Below, piece after piece: positions 1-10,918 of a stretch of DNA of 37,549 nt. The position numbers were made by a program, and so were the translations under genes. Numbering within the stretch: the first letter of the stretch is position 1; each line of letters begins with the position of its first letter. Below the pieces are notes generated by a model. That model saw only the letters and a program-made list of their open reading frames with translations, ran no database searches and had not been told where the DNA came from. This stretch comes from Holophagaceae bacterium. GTDB taxonomy: Bacteria > Acidobacteriota > Holophagae > Holophagales > Holophagaceae. Location of the stretch: NCBI GenBank assembly GCA_003165415.1, contig PLUC01000173.1, positions 1 through 37,549 of the forward strand. The letters run 5' to 3'.

Positions 1-25
1 CCGGGCTCTGCCCGGACATGGAGTC
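1..25. repeat. Right part of a palindromic repeat, cut by the window edge
   Basis: The window opens with CCGGGC-TCT-GCCCGG, a perfect 6-bp stem with a 3-base loop, followed by ACATGGAGTC. The same 25-base layout, differing only in the three loop bases, recurs at 17177-17201 inside a longer palindrome. There the ACATGGAGT arm has its inverted partner on the left, so the left arm of this copy probably lies just outside the window. It looks like a REP-type dispersed palindrome placed between genes; a role as terminator is possible but no T-run follows it. Confidence 0.6.
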
Positions 26-78
26 CGAATTTACCACTTTGTTCCTTGAACTCCCAGGATCCGCCTTGAACGTCTGGG

Positions 79-816
79 ATGATGAGAGGCATGAGCCTTT
101 CTGAGGTCTTCCCACCGCTCCACCCCCAGCCCGCCCTCAGGCTGGCAGCCGCCCTGGGCGGAACCCTGTGGACCATGGGGGAACTGGGGCACACCCGCAC
201 GCCCCGGATCTCGGCCCACAAGTGGGCCCGGCGCGTCCTGCGCACGATGGGGGTCGAAGCCCGGCTGCTGGCGCCCATCCCGGCCGGCGCCCAGGTGTGG
301 GTCTCCAACCACCTGAGCTGGCTGGACCCGCTGATCTACCTGAGCTTGCGGCCCTCCGCGGCCCTGGCCAAGGCGGAGGTGGCAGCCTATCCGCTCATCG
401 GCGCCGGCGCCATGAGGATCGGCCTGCGCTTCGTGGACCGGGCCAGCCTGTTCAGCCGCGCGGCGGCCCTGCGCGCCATGGTCAGGGACCTGAACGCGGG
501 CGAGGACTTCCTGCTCTTTCCCGAAGGGACCACCACCAGCGGCGAGCAGCTGGCACCCCTGTATGAAGGCGGCCTGCGCATGGCCCACCGGCTGGGGGTG
601 AAGCTGCTCCCGCTCCGGCTCGCCTCGGAGGATGCCCACTATCCCTGGATCGGCGACGACAGCCTGGTGCCGCACCTGCAGCGGGTGGTCCGGAACCGGG
701 GCACCCTGGTGACCATCTGCCCCGGCCCGGTCCTGGATCCGGCGCAGTGGCCGGACGAGGATCTGTGGGTCCAGGCCATCCGCGCGCACCTCTCCGCCCC
801 GGCCGCTGCCGCCTGA
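79..816 (+). CDS. Lysophospholipid acyltransferase, PlsC/LPLAT family
   Basis: This 245-residue protein belongs to the 1-acyl-glycerol-3-phosphate acyltransferase superfamily, which transfers an acyl chain to a lysophospholipid or related acceptor at the inner membrane. The catalytic HX4D box is seen as NHLSWLD (His78, Asp83) and the substrate-binding block as FPEGTTTSG at about residues 147-155. The length matches PlsC proteins (about 240-260). The first 45 residues are hydrophobic/amphipathic, as expected of a membrane-associated enzyme. Three ATGs (79, 82, 91) are possible starts and none has a clear ribosome binding site, so the N-terminus is uncertain by up to four residues. The gene stands alone, and the acceptor (lysophosphatidate, ornithine lipid or other) cannot be read from sequence. 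Confidence 0.85.
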   Translation: MMRGMSLSEVFPPLHPQPALRLAAALGGTLWTMGELGHTRTPRISAHKWARRVLRTMGVEARLLAPIPAGAQVWVSNHLSWLDPLIYLSLRPSAALAKAEVAAYPLIGAGAMRIGLRFVDRASLFSRAAALRAMVRDLNAGEDFLLFPEGTTTSGEQLAPLYEGGLRMAHRLGVKLLPLRLASEDAHYPWIGDDSLVPHLQRVVRNRGTLVTICPGPVLDPAQWPDEDLWVQAIRAHLSAPAAAA

Positions 817-964
817 GCGTCCGTCCGGCACTTCGTTACAGCCTTTTCACCTCCAGCAAGCGGGATCGGTTTCCCGGCAGCGTTTTAATGGTTTCATGGG
901 AATTTCGACGCTGGTCCTCTCACGCCCCGCCCCGCCCAGGGACAATGCCTTCCGGGTGAAAAAC

Positions 965-2805
965 ATGCTGCCTCAGCCCAATGCTTCCAAAGGCCCCGGC
1001 CAACTGGACTGCGAGCGGGAGGTGCACACCCTGGGCGAGGAGCTGCGGGCCATCATCGACGATGACCGGCTGAAACCCCATTACCAGCCCATCCTGGACC
1101 TGCGCACCGGCAAGATGCACGGGTTCGAGGGGCTGATCCGGGGACCTTCGGATTCGCTGCTGCACTCCCCGCTGAACCTGTTCAAGGTGGCCCTGCTCAC
1201 CGGGCAGGTGGTGAGCCTGGAGGCGGCCTGCTGCAGCAGCCTGCTGCGGGGCTTCAAGGCCAGCGGCCAGCCGCACAAGCTGTTCCTGAACATCAGTCCC
1301 GGCAGCCTTTCCCAATCCCCCTTCCTGGCCCTGTTCCAGCCGGACGGGCTGCGGGAGCTGGGCTTCAGCCCGGACCGCATCGTCATCGAAATCACGGAGA
1401 ACCAGCCCACCTACGACTTCAGCCAGCTGGTCTCCACCGCCAACTTGTTCCGGAGCCTGGGATTCGCCATCGCCATGGACGATCTGGGCGAGGGCTTCTC
1501 CAGCCTGCGCCTGTGGTCGGAGCTGCGCCCGGAGTATGTGAAGGTGGACAAGCACTTCATCCACGGTGTCAGCCAGGACCCGGTGAAACACCAGTTCCTC
1601 CGTTCCCTGCGGGATATCGCCGCCACCACCGGCGCCCTGATGGTGGCCGAGGGCATCGAGCTGGAGGCTGACTTGTCGGTGGTGCAGGACCTGGGCCTGG
1701 ACCTGGGCCAGGGCTATCTGTTCGGGCGCCCGGTCCCCACGCCCCATCCGGTGCTGGCGCCGGAGATCCTGGGTGGCGCCCGCGCCCGGTCCGCCGGATC
1801 CGCCGGTTCGGCCTGGATCCAGGACAGCCGCTCCACCGCGGCCCGGCTGCTCATGGAGATTCCCCCGCTCCCCCCCGAGACCCCCAACTGGAAAGTAGAA
1901 CAGCGCTTCGCCCAGGACCGGGAACTGCAGTCCATCCCGGTGGTGCGGCAGGGCCTGCCGGTGGGCCTGATCAACCGGCACGTGTTCGTGGACCTGATGG
2001 CCAAGCCCTTTTCCCGGGAGCTGTACGGCAAGCGGCCCTGCTCGACCCTGATGGACCAGACCCTGCTGGTGGTGGACCACCACACCAGCCTGCACGAACT
2101 GAGCAAGCTCATCGTGGAATCGGACCCCCGGCACATCCTGCACGGTTTCATCCTCACCCGGGACGGACAGTACGCGGGCATGGGCAGCGGCCACGACCTC
2201 ATGCGCGAGATCACCCAGATGCAGATCCACGCCGCCCGCTATGCCAACCCCCTCACCGGCCTGCCGGGGAACGTCCCCATCAACGAGCACCTGGACGACC
2301 TGATCCGCCAGGAGCTGCCTTTCGTGGTGTGCTACTGCGACCTGGACCACTTCAAGCCCTACAACGACGTCCACGGCTACGGCCGGGGCGACGAGGTGAT
2401 CCAGTGGACCGGCAGGCAGCTGGAGGCCGCCTGCGAGCCCGACCTGGATTTCGTGGGCCACATCGGCGGCGACGACTTCCTGGTGATCCTGCGCAGCCCG
2501 GACTGGGAGGAGCGCTGCCAACGCCTGCTGGCGGCTTTCGAGACGGGCAAGGGGCGCTTCTTCAGTCCGGAGGAACTGGCCAGCGGCGGCTACCAGAGCG
2601 AGGACCGCAAGCGCCGGCTGGTCTTCCACCCCCTGGTCGGGCTGTCCATCGGGGCGGTGCAGGCCCCGCCCGGGGCCTTCCTCAGCCACCACGAGATCGC
2701 CGCCGCCGCCGCCCTGGCCAAGAAGGAAGCCAAGCGCAGCGAGGGCTCCTGCCTGTTCGTGGAAAGGCGGAACCGGGGACGGGCGCCGGAAGAGCCGGTC
2801 AACAA

Positions 2806-2815
<10 letters not shown>
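965..2815 (+). CDS. EAL-CBS-GGDEF cyclic-di-GMP signalling protein
   Basis: This is a cytoplasmic protein of 616 residues with an N-terminal EAL domain (about 35-260), a CBS-pair-like region (about 285-425) and a C-terminal GGDEF domain (about 430-600). The EAL domain keeps the residues needed for c-di-GMP hydrolysis: Glu55 (in an EGL variant of the signature), Asn109, Glu142, Asp172-Asp173, Lys193, Glu229 and Gln249. The GGDEF domain has the CDLDHFKPYND segment, but its signature reads GGDDF (502-506), so cyclase activity is doubtful and this domain may regulate the EAL half. There are no membrane segments. The start at 965 follows a GGGTGA; an in-frame ATG at 896 would add 23 poorly conserved residues. 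The 3' end overlaps the convergent permease gene by 10 bases. I expect a phosphodiesterase controlled by CBS ligands. Confidence 0.85.
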
Positions 2816-4097
<1,282 letters not shown>

Positions 4098-4101
<4 letters not shown>

Positions 4102-5324
4102 TCGGCCCTCAGGGCGTCGATGACCGCCAGGTTCGCGGCCCGGCGCGCGGGCAGGAAGCCCGCGGCCAGCCCCACCAGGGTGGCCACGGCGATGCTGGCG
4201 CCAACGATGCCCGGGGTGATCCGGGCCGGGAAGTCCACCAGGGTCCGCACCGCCCAGGTGACGCAGGTCCCGGCCAGGAGCCCGGCGATGCCGCCGCACA
4301 GGCTCAGGATGGCGGCCTCCAGCAGGAACTGGCGGGCGATATCCTGCTTCCGGGCGCCCAGGGCCAGGCGGATGCCGATCTCGCCGGTGCGCTCCACCAC
4401 GCTCACCAGCATGATGTTCATGATCACGATCCCGCCCACCCCCAGGCTCACCGACGACACCAGCAGCATGAGCACGAAGGCGGCCCGGCTCACCTGCTTC
4501 CACAGATCCTGCAGCACGTCCTGGGTGAGGACGCCGAACGGGTCGGGATCCCGGAAGCTGGTGTGGCGGGCGGCCCGCAGCAGGGTCCGCACCTCGTCCA
4601 CGGAGGCGTCCAGCCCGGCCACCCCGCCCCTTGCCTGCACCTGGATGTTCAGGGAGTCGCTGGCCGCCATGAAGTTCTTGCGGTAGACCTGGATGGGCAC
4701 GCAGACCAGGTTGTCCCGGCTGAAGCCCAGCGCCTTGCCCTGCCGGGAGAACACGCCGATGATCCGGAACGGCAGCCCGCCCAGGGTGAGGGTCCGGCCC
4801 AGGGGATCCAGGTGCGGGAACAGCTCGTCCCGGGTGTCCGCACCGATCACCGCCACATCGGCGGCGGAGCGGTCTTCGTTCTCGGTGAAATAGCGGCCGG
4901 ACTCGGTGTCCAGCTGGAACATCGGCGCGAAGTTGGGCGTGGTGCCCACCACGATGACATTGGCCAGGTGCAGGGCGCCGAACTTCACCGTCATGGTGCG
5001 GAAGGCCCGGGTGCTCACCTGGGCGGTGTGCGGCAGGCCGGCGTCCCGGATCCGCAGGAAATCCTCCCAGGTGAGCAGCGGACGCTTGAGCGCCTGGATG
5101 AAATCCTTGTGCGACTGGATGATGCCCAGCCGGTCCACCACGAACACATCCGGGGCGAGCCGGATGACCTTGTCCTTCACGTAGGCGTCCAGCCCGGCGA
5201 TGACCGCCACCACGCTGACCATGGTGGTGACCCCGATGATCACGCCCAGCAGGGTGAGGAAGCTGCGCAGCTTGTGGGCCCGCAGGGCGCCCAGGGCGGC
5301 GCGGGCCAGGTCGGCGGGCAGCAT
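4098..5324 (-). CDS. MacB/FtsX-type ABC transporter permease (first of pair)
   Basis: The protein has 408 residues and the same fold as its downstream neighbour: an N-terminal TM (about 20-45, LRSFLTLLGVIIGVTT), a MacB-type periplasmic core domain (about 46-275) and a C-terminal FtsX domain with three TMs. The signature is GGIVIMNIMLVSVVERTGE and the end is VIDALRAE. The two permeases resemble each other mainly at the TM/FtsX ends and differ in the periplasmic domain, which suggests a heterodimeric pore. The ATG overlaps the adaptor stop codon by one base (TGATG), and the gene's stop overlaps the next start (ATGA). The three genes are therefore one tightly coupled operon. No nucleotide-binding domain is present. 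Confidence 0.85.
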
Positions 5325-6517
5325 CAGCGGTCGTCCACCCGGACCGGGTCCAGGTCCTTCAGCTCCCGTAGCGCCTTGAACGGGCCGATGATGACTTGCT
5401 CACCGCCCTGGAGGCCCGACAGCACCTCCACGGTGAGGTCGCCCATGAGCCCGGTCTGCAAAGGCCGGAACACCGCCCTGCCCTTTTCCACCACGTAGAC
5501 GCCCTCCTGCTCCCGGGGCTCGCCCGGGCCCAGGGCTTCCCCGGCTTTCGCCTTGAGGTCCTTGACCACCAGGGCCTGGATGGGCACGGCCAGGACCTGG
5601 GTGCGGCTGCCGGTGAAGATGTCCGCCTGGTCGGAGAGCCCCGGCTTGATGTCGGCGGGCGGCCGCAGGAGCTGGACCTTCACCTTGAACTTGATGGCCT
5701 CGTTGCTGTTGGCCTGGACGATGGGGCTGCCGCCCACCTCCGTCACCACCCCTTCGAAGGTCTGGTTGGGGTAGGCGTCGATGCGCACCTGGGCCGATTG
5801 GCCCAGCTTCACCATGGGGATGGAGGCTTCGTCCACCTCCATCTCCGCCTCCACCTTGCTCATGTCGGAGATGGTGAGCAGGACCGTGCCGGGCTGGTTC
5901 TGGAGGCCGGGCACCGCCGTCTCCCCCAGCTCGATGTGCTTGCCGGTCACCACCCCGTTCATGGGCGAAGTGATGCGGGTCTTGTCCAGCACGTCGGCGG
6001 CGCCGGCCAGGTCGGCCCGGGCCTGGTCCACGTGCTGCCGGGCGCTGCGGACGGTGCTCTCGTCCATGTCCAGGTTGGTCTTGGCCTGCTCGAAATCACT
6101 CTGGGAGATGATCTGGGCCTTGAAGTTGAGCACCGCCCGGGCGTAGTCCTTGCGGGTCTTGTCCAGCTTGGCCTCGGCCGTGGCCAGGTCGTGGGTGGTG
6201 GCCTTCAGGTTGGCCTCACGGGACTCCTCGGCGGCACGGGACTGGATCGGGTCGATCTCCAGCAGCAGTTCCCCGATGCGCACCGCATCCCCTTCCTTCA
6301 CCATCATCCGGGTGACCTGGCCGATGGAGTTGGCGGTGATGTCCACCTTCTTGACCGCCTGGATCTTGCCATTGGCGCTCACCTTGGCCTGGATGTCCTG
6401 GCGCGCCGCCACGGACGCCTGCACCTGCAACCCGGTCTGTCGCCTGGCTCCCACGATGCCCGCCAGCACCAGGACCAGCAGGACCCCACCCAGAATGAGC
6501 CATTTCTTTGTTGTCAT
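5324..6517 (-). CDS. HlyD/MacA-family periplasmic adaptor subunit
   Basis: This 397-residue membrane fusion protein has one N-terminal TM anchor (about 5-24). A first half-lipoyl/barrel segment (about 30-90, including VSANGKIQAVKKVDITA) follows, then a coiled-coil hairpin (about 95-185), the returning lipoyl half with the SPMNGVVTGKHIELGE motif, and a beta-barrel region (about 210-370). It bridges an inner-membrane pump and an outer-membrane channel. It is first in an operon with two MacB-type permeases. I chose the ATG at 6517, which has a GGGGGA about nine bases upstream; a GTG two codons earlier (6523) is also possible. The gene is divergent from the MFS gene with about 130 bases between them. 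Confidence 0.85.
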   Translation of the reverse strand: MTTKKWLILGGVLLVLVLAGIVGARRQTGLQVQASVAARQDIQAKVSANGKIQAVKKVDITANSIGQVTRMMVKEGDAVRIGELLLEIDPIQSRAAEESREANLKATTHDLATAEAKLDKTRKDYARAVLNFKAQIISQSDFEQAKTNLDMDESTVRSARQHVDQARADLAGAADVLDKTRITSPMNGVVTGKHIELGETAVPGLQNQPGTVLLTISDMSKVEAEMEVDEASIPMVKLGQSAQVRIDAYPNQTFEGVVTEVGGSPIVQANSNEAIKFKVKVQLLRPPADIKPGLSDQADIFTGSRTQVLAVPIQALVVKDLKAKAGEALGPGEPREQEGVYVVEKGRAVFRPLQTGLMGDLTVEVLSGLQGGEQVIIGPFKALRELKDLDPVRVDDR

Positions 6518-6622
6518 TACCACGATCCCCCAGGCGGCGCATCAGGAGAGAGTCCTGCATGGCGGGTTGTCGGTCTCCAGTAGAACACAGGCGGGCGGAT
6601 CCTGCGCGGGCCTCTCCGGCCT

Positions 6623-6645
6623 TATACTTCGGGAAGCCCCAGGAG
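6623..6645 (+). promoter_or_regulatory. Possible -10 box and RBS of the MFS gene
   Basis: A TATACT hexamer at 6623-6628 lies in the gap between divergent genes and is followed by AGGAG at 6641-6645, four bases before the GTG start at 6650. The AGGAG is what decides the GTG start. The -35 region has no good match to TTGACA, so the promoter call is weak while the RBS is good. Confidence 0.4.
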
Positions 6646-6649
6646 CCCC

Positions 6650-7852
6650 GTGCCGCGTTTCCCCGAATCCCTGCGCTCCCTGCGCCACCGGAACTTCCGG
6701 CTGTTCTTCACCGGCCAGCTGGTGTCGCTGGTGGGCACCTGGATGCAGAGCGTGGCCCTGTCCTGGCTGGTGTACCGGCTCACCGGGGAGGCGACCCTGC
6801 TGGGCATGGTGGTGCTGGCCACCCAGGGGCCCATCGTCCTGTTCGCCAGCCTGGGCGGGGTCCTGGCCGACCGGGTGGATCCGCGCCGGCTGCTGGTCAT
6901 CACCCAGGCCGCGCAGCTTCTGCAGGCCTTGCTGCTGGCCTATCTGACCCTCACCGGGCGGATCCAGGTGTGGCACATCCTGGCGCTGGCCGCGGGCCTG
7001 GGCCTGGCCAACGCCTTCGACCTGCCGGGCCGGCAGGTGCTGGTGGCCCGCACCGTGGACTACGACAACCTGCCCAACGCCATCGCCCTCAACTCCTCCA
7101 TCTTCCACGGGACCCGGGTGCTGGGTCCGGCCATCGCCGGCATCACCGTGGCCGCCCTGGGCGAGGGCTGGTGCTTCCTGGCCAACGCCGTGAGCTTCCT
7201 GGCGGCCATCGCCGGGCTGCTGCTCATGCGCCTGCCGGCATGGGTGCCGCGCACGGACCACCCGCCGGTGTTCGCCCACCTGCTGGAGGGGGTGCGCTTC
7301 GTCCGGGGCCACCGCAGGGTGCGGCTGCTGATGATCCTGCTGGGGGTAGTCTGCCTGATGGGCATGCCGTACACGGTCCTGATGCCCCTCTTCGCCGAGG
7401 GCATCCTGCGCGGCGGGCCGCGGGCCATGGGCCTGCTCATGGCCGCCTCCGGCAGCGGGGCCGTGGCGGGGGCCGCCATCCTGGCCGGCCGGAGCCGGAT
7501 CAAGGGCCTGGAGAAGATCGCCTACATCGGCGCCGGATCCGTGGGCCTGATGCTGGCCTGCTTCGCCTACTCCCGGGTGTTCTGGCTGTCGGCGCTGCTG
7601 ATGGTCCCGGTGGGAATGAGCATGGTGGCGCACATGACCTCCAACAATACCCTGGTGCAGATGCTGATCCCCGACGAGATGCGGGGCCGGGTGATGGCCT
7701 TCCACGCCATGGTGTTCACGGCCGCCATGCCTCTGGGCGCGGTGCTGGAGGGGTTCGCCGCCCACCACCTGGGGGCGCCGCTCACGGTGGCGCTGGGCGG
7801 GATGGGCTGCCTGGCCGGGGCCGGGCTGTTCGCCTGGCGTTATCCTGCTTAG
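6650..7852 (+). CDS. MFS transporter, DHA3/EntS-like exporter family
   Basis: This 400-residue inner-membrane protein has about 12 hydrophobic segments. It begins with the motif LRHRNFRLFFTGQLVSLVG and continues with GTWMQSVALSWLVYRLTG, both characteristic of the MFS_3 group that includes the enterobactin exporter EntS and multidrug effluxers. The loop 2/3 motif GGVLADRVDPRRLL is present. Translation starts at GTG 6650 behind AGGAG. The stop overlaps the convergent porin gene by four bases. It is divergent from the ABC exporter operon, so the two export systems may share a control region. Substrate is unknown. Confidence 0.85.
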   Translation: MPRFPESLRSLRHRNFRLFFTGQLVSLVGTWMQSVALSWLVYRLTGEATLLGMVVLATQGPIVLFASLGGVLADRVDPRRLLVITQAAQLLQALLLAYLTLTGRIQVWHILALAAGLGLANAFDLPGRQVLVARTVDYDNLPNAIALNSSIFHGTRVLGPAIAGITVAALGEGWCFLANAVSFLAAIAGLLLMRLPAWVPRTDHPPVFAHLLEGVRFVRGHRRVRLLMILLGVVCLMGMPYTVLMPLFAEGILRGGPRAMGLLMAASGSGAVAGAAILAGRSRIKGLEKIAYIGAGSVGLMLACFAYSRVFWLSALLMVPVGMSMVAHMTSNNTLVQMLIPDEMRGRVMAFHAMVFTAAMPLGAVLEGFAAHHLGAPLTVALGGMGCLAGAGLFAWRYPA

Positions 7853-9090
7853 AATGTCGCCGTCAGGGACACCTGCAGCTTGTTGGACTGGTTCTGGCCG
7901 GATGCGCCGCCCCGGTGGGTCACCGCGGTGGAACCGAAGGTGTGGAGGTTCTCGTAGCCATACTCCAGGCCCAGCTCCACGTTCCGGCTCAGCTTGACGA
8001 AGGTGTTGACGAAGCAGTTGGTGGCGTCCTGGATGTTCGTCGGCAGGGCGGCGGCATTGTCGCTGAACGCCACCGCGCCGAGGACAAGGTTGGAGCGGAC
8101 CTTGTCGGTCCAGGCGTGGGTGTAGCCGGCCTGCCAGCCGTAGTTCCGGTAGGGCAGGAAAGGCTGGTCGACCCCGACGAAGCGCATGCCCTGGATGCCC
8201 GTGCCGTACTCGCCCAGGCCCTCCCCGGTGTAGACCGAACCGACCAGCTGATCCTTGCCGAGCCTGAGCCCGCCGGAAAGCTGCACGGCGCCGCCCCACC
8301 GGTTGATCCGGTACTCGGGGTTGCCCTTGGCCGGGGGCGTGTAGGCGCCGTAGTTCTGTTCCATGGCGCGCAGGGCCACGTGGCCCCGGCGGTCGGAAAA
8401 GGTGTAGGCGGCGGTCACGGTGGGATACCTGGCATCGGGGAGGGTGGCCGGGGGAGCGGGGGGGGCGGGTTTCGGCGCGTTCACCACATCCTGGAACTGC
8501 TCCCAGGCCATCTGGTTCTGCTCCACGGAAAAGGCGAGGCTCGACCGCCGGGTGATCGGGAAGCGGCAGCGGACCTGGGTGAATCTCGAAGTACCGTTGC
8601 AGGCCTGGCCGACCGGCCCGTTCATGTCCACGGTCTCGCCGTTGCCCTCGAGGTCCAGCCAGTTCGACCAGGTGTAGCCGAGGGTCCAGTTGCCTATGGT
8701 GGCATAGGCATGGCGGAGGTTGAAACCGCCGTTCTTGGCCTGGTCCCTGGAAAAGTCCATCTCCACCAGGATGATGACGTCGCCCAGCCAGGCGCTGGGG
8801 GTGGTGGTGGTGAAGCCGATCCGGGAGTTCTTGGCGGTCATGCCGAACTGCCGGTCTGGGGTCGAGACGGCGTTCAAGGGATCGGCCTTGCCCGCCACCA
8901 GGCAGCCCGTGTCCTTGAGGTTCTCGTCGAAGTAGTACCAGCTGTTGATCCAGGCGACGCCGTAGATCCGCAGCCTGGTGTCGGTGCCCGGGAGGGCGAG
9001 GTAGTTGGGTGTGGTCTTTTCATCCGCCGCGGATGGAAGGGCCATCAGCCCGGCCGCCAGGACGGCGCGGGAAAGACGACGGGACATCAT
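7849..9090 (-). CDS. Outer-membrane beta-barrel porin
   Basis: This 413-residue exported protein has a signal peptide (MMSRRLSRAVLAAGLMALPSA, cleavage near residue 21). The mature start LRIYGVAWINSWYYFDE resembles porins of the DcaP/alginate-porin type, and the rest alternates aromatic and polar residues as in transmembrane beta strands. It ends in Phe (VSLTATF), the usual BAM recognition end. A proline-rich insert (KPAPPAPPATLPD, about residue 210) probably lies in an extracellular loop. Two adjacent ATGs (9090, 9087) follow an AAAGGA about eight bases upstream. The gene lies 107 bases downstream of nuoD on the same strand and probably has its own promoter there. The substrate is not predictable. 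Confidence 0.75.
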   Translation of the reverse strand: MMSRRLSRAVLAAGLMALPSAADEKTTPNYLALPGTDTRLRIYGVAWINSWYYFDENLKDTGCLVAGKADPLNAVSTPDRQFGMTAKNSRIGFTTTTPSAWLGDVIILVEMDFSRDQAKNGGFNLRHAYATIGNWTLGYTWSNWLDLEGNGETVDMNGPVGQACNGTSRFTQVRCRFPITRRSSLAFSVEQNQMAWEQFQDVVNAPKPAPPAPPATLPDARYPTVTAAYTFSDRRGHVALRAMEQNYGAYTPPAKGNPEYRINRWGGAVQLSGGLRLGKDQLVGSVYTGEGLGEYGTGIQGMRFVGVDQPFLPYRNYGWQAGYTHAWTDKVRSNLVLGAVAFSDNAAALPTNIQDATNCFVNTFVKLSRNVELGLEYGYENLHTFGSTAVTHRGGASGQNQSNKLQVSLTATF

Positions 9091-9119
9091 GGTCGGTCCT
9101 TTCCAGAAGGAAGGTTGCA

Positions 9120-9152
9120 GCCGCGGGAGCCCTCGAGGGCGCGGGGTTCCCG
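9120..9152 (-). terminator. Possible hairpin between nuoD and the porin gene
   Basis: On the minus strand, downstream of nuoD, there is a perfect 12-base palindrome GCCCTCGAGGGC flanked by partly complementary GGGA/TCCC bases. It could form a GC-rich hairpin that ends the nuo transcript. No T-run follows, so intrinsic termination is doubtful. Confidence 0.3.
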
Positions 9153-9197
9153 AATGCCTCCCTCCTTCTTGCCGCCGAGCCCGTCAAGGTTCCCGGG

Positions 9198-10403
9198 CTA
9201 CCGGTCAAGTTCTCCGGCGATGATGTTCATCCCGCCCAGCACCGCCACGGCGTCGGCGATGATGCGCCCGCGCACCTGCTCGTCGAAGCTGCTGAAGATC
9301 GGGTAGCAGGGCGGCCGGACGTGGATACGGTAGGGGCTCTTGCCGCCGTGGGAGACCAGGTAGAAGCCCAGCTCCCCGTTGGCCGCTTCGGTGGCGCTGT
9401 AGACTTCGCCCACCGGCATCTCGATGCCGTGCATGATCAGCTTGAAGTGGTGGATGAGGCTTTCCATCCGGGTGTAGACCTTCTCCTTGGGCGGCAGGGC
9501 GATCTTGTAGTCCTCGATGATCACCGGGCCCGGGCCGATTGACCTGAGACGGGCCAGGCACTGGCGCACGATGCGCAGGGACTGGCGCATCTCCTCGGTG
9601 CGCACCAGGTAGCGGTCGTAGACGTCGCCGGTGCCGGCCACCGGGATGTCGAACTCGTAGCTGTCGTAGCCCAGGTAGGGCTGAGCCTTGCGCAGGTCCT
9701 GGGGCACGCCCGCGGCCCGCAGGCAGGGGCCGGTGTAGCCCCAGTTGATGGCGTTCTCCGGGGAGATGGCGCCCACGCCCTTGGTCCGGTCGGCCCAGAT
9801 GGGGTTGTGGGTGAGCAGGTTCTCCATCTCGTCCACGGTGCGCTGGCAGCTCTCCAGGAACTGTCCGCAGAGCGGCTCGAACTCCGGCGGGATGTCCCGG
9901 AACAGCCCGCCGATGCGGGTGAAGCTGGAGTGCAGCCGCTGGCCGGCCATCATCTCGAACAGGTCGTAGATGGTCTCGCGCTCCCGGAACAGGTAGAGGA
10001 AGGCCGTGAACGCGCCGATGTCCACCGCGTTGATGCCGATGCACACCACGTGGTCGCCGATGCGCGCCAGCTCCGAGCACAGCACCCTCAGCACCTGCGA
10101 CCGGGGCGGATCCTCGATGCCCAGGAGCTTCTCCACCGCCAGGGTGTAGCCCACATTGTTCATGAGCGAGCTGCAGTAGTTGAGGCGGTCCGTGAGCGGG
10201 ATGAACTGCTGGTAGGTAAGGTACTCGCCCAGCTTTTCCACGCCCCGGTGCAGGTAGCCGATGTTGGGGGTGGCCTTGACGATGATCTCCCCCTCCAGTT
10301 CCAGCACGATGTGCAGGGTGCCGTGGGTGGTGGGGTGGGAAGGGCCCATATTGACGATCATGCGGTCGCCGTCGGGCTGGGTGGACTTGGGGGTGGGTTT
10401 CAT
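9198..10403 (-). CDS. nuoD: NADH-quinone oxidoreductase subunit D
   Basis: This 401-residue protein is the 49-kDa subunit of complex I; with NuoB it forms the quinone-binding cavity in the peripheral arm at the membrane. Diagnostic segments are NMGPSHPTTHGTLH near the N-terminus, IGYLHRGVEKL, and the C-terminal GMNIIAGELDR. The full length matches NuoD proteins that are not fused to NuoC. It is last in nuoABCD, seven bases after nuoC. The genes nuoE-N do not follow: the next gene is a porin. Confidence 0.97.
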   Translation of the reverse strand: MKPTPKSTQPDGDRMIVNMGPSHPTTHGTLHIVLELEGEIIVKATPNIGYLHRGVEKLGEYLTYQQFIPLTDRLNYCSSLMNNVGYTLAVEKLLGIEDPPRSQVLRVLCSELARIGDHVVCIGINAVDIGAFTAFLYLFRERETIYDLFEMMAGQRLHSSFTRIGGLFRDIPPEFEPLCGQFLESCQRTVDEMENLLTHNPIWADRTKGVGAISPENAINWGYTGPCLRAAGVPQDLRKAQPYLGYDSYEFDIPVAGTGDVYDRYLVRTEEMRQSLRIVRQCLARLRSIGPGPVIIEDYKIALPPKEKVYTRMESLIHHFKLIMHGIEMPVGEVYSATEAANGELGFYLVSHGGKSPYRIHVRPPCYPIFSSFDEQVRGRIIADAVAVLGGMNIIAGELDR

Positions 10404-10410
10404 GGTCGTC

Positions 10411-10908
10411 TCAGGCGTTCAGGGAGCGGGCTTCGGGAGAGAAGGAGGCGCCGATGTCCTGGGTGCAGAACGGGTCGCCGCCATCCAGCGGGTAGTCCTT
10501 GCGCAGGGGATGGCCGGGGAAATCCTCCCACATGAGCAGGCGGGTGAGGTTGGGATGGCCCTCGAAGGGGATCCCGAACAGGTCGAACACCTCCCGCTCG
10601 GCCCAGTCCGCCGACTTGAAGCGGCTCACCAGGCTGGGCTGGGCGGCCCCCTCGGCCACCGGCACCTTGATCCGCAGGCGCTCCTGGCTGACCAGGTTCA
10701 GCCAGTGGTAGACCACCTCGAACCGGAATTCCGGGGTCTCCAAGTCCACGGCGGTGACGTCCAGCAGGAGCTGGAACCCTTCGGCGAAGATGAAGTCCAC
10801 CACCTCAAGGAAGCGCGGACCGGACACGGTGATGGTCGCGTCGCCCCGGAACGCGTGCTGGTCCAGGACGGCCCCCGGCAGTTGTGCTTCGATCCGCTCG
10901 ATCACCAT
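10411..10908 (-). CDS. nuoC: NADH-quinone oxidoreductase subunit C
   Basis: This 165-residue protein is the 30-kDa subunit of complex I, a structural subunit of the hydrophilic arm. The family signature is clear: WAEREVFDLFGIPFEGHPNL followed by LLMWEDFPGHPLRKDYPL. It ends shortly after that motif and carries no NuoD fusion. The start at 10908 has GAGGA about seven bases upstream. It sits between nuoB (10 bases upstream) and nuoD (7 bases downstream), in the standard order. Confidence 0.97.
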   Translation of the reverse strand: MVIERIEAQLPGAVLDQHAFRGDATITVSGPRFLEVVDFIFAEGFQLLLDVTAVDLETPEFRFEVVYHWLNLVSQERLRIKVPVAEGAAQPSLVSRFKSADWAEREVFDLFGIPFEGHPNLTRLLMWEDFPGHPLRKDYPLDGGDPFCTQDIGASFSPEARSLNA

Positions 10909-10918
10909 GTTGGAATCC

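Noticed and set aside
6508-9306. Open frame of about 930 codons across the MFS and porin genes
   Set aside because: It runs in a second frame of the MFS gene and antisense to the porin; composition is Arg/Gly/Ala/Pro-biased and no motif is seen.
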